A stretch of DNA of 5,396 nt, from assembly GCA_017397205.1 (NCBI GenBank), contig JAFQJX010000066.1, positions 1-5,396 of the forward strand, read 5' to 3'. This DNA comes from Clostridia bacterium. Its GTDB lineage: Bacteria; Bacillota; Clostridia; Oscillospirales; CAG-272. The first letter of the stretch is position 1, and every line of letters begins with the position of its first letter. Below the pieces are notes generated by a model. The model did no database searches and was not told the origin of the DNA. It was given only the letters and a program-made list of their open reading frames with translations. Below, in pieces: positions 5,387-5,396 of this stretch. A program made the translations under genes and the position numbers.

Positions 5387-5396
5387 CAACGGGTGC

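Noticed and set aside
1..5396. CRISPR array, insertion sequence, tRNA or rRNA
   Set aside because: No regularly spaced repeats, transposase motifs, terminal inverted repeats or tRNA-like folds were seen on either strand.

Overview
The window looks like chromosomal DNA from a GC-rich member of the Clostridia (Bacillota). The evidence is the pairing of a short-form HisG with a separate HisZ subunit, a YerC/YecD-type TrpR-family regulator, strong AGGAGG-like ribosome binding sites and AT-rich sigma-A promoters. No finer placement is possible from this sequence.

Positions 1-4600 hold a leftward (minus-strand) histidine operon. In transcription order it reads: promoter (4556-4584), TrpR-like regulator (4169-4471), hisZ (3099-4172), hisG (2463-3089), hisD (1189-2466), an abnormal hisC (53-1186) and an intrinsic terminator (about 1-32). 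The genes are packed tightly, with 4-base ATGA overlaps at regulator/hisZ and hisG/hisD and gaps of 2-9 bases elsewhere. HisZ and HisG together form the ATP phosphoribosyltransferase of step 1. HisD catalyses the last two oxidations to histidine. HisC is the histidinol-phosphate aminotransferase. No hisB, hisH, hisA, hisF or hisI is present before the terminator.

The main anomaly is hisC. Its first ~285 residues are a normal PLP-dependent aminotransferase. At an LGFEV pentapeptide the sequence switches to the last ~92 residues of a VOC (glyoxalase/bleomycin-resistance) protein, and the HisC C-terminal subdomain is missing. The frame is open throughout, so this is either an in-frame deletion/fusion between hisC and a downstream VOC gene or an assembly chimera.

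Positions 4472-4733 form a divergent intergenic region with the his promoter, a promoter for the rightward gene, and two related TTTA-N6-TAAA dyads exactly 30 bp apart. The first dyad covers the -35 of the his promoter, which suggests an operator, possibly for the TrpR-like protein.

Positions 4734-5294 encode an unrecognised 186-residue polytopic membrane protein on the plus strand. Positions 5295-5396 contain no gene. They carry a perfect AT-rich 21-bp palindrome followed by a full-consensus sigma-A promoter that fires out of the window to the right.
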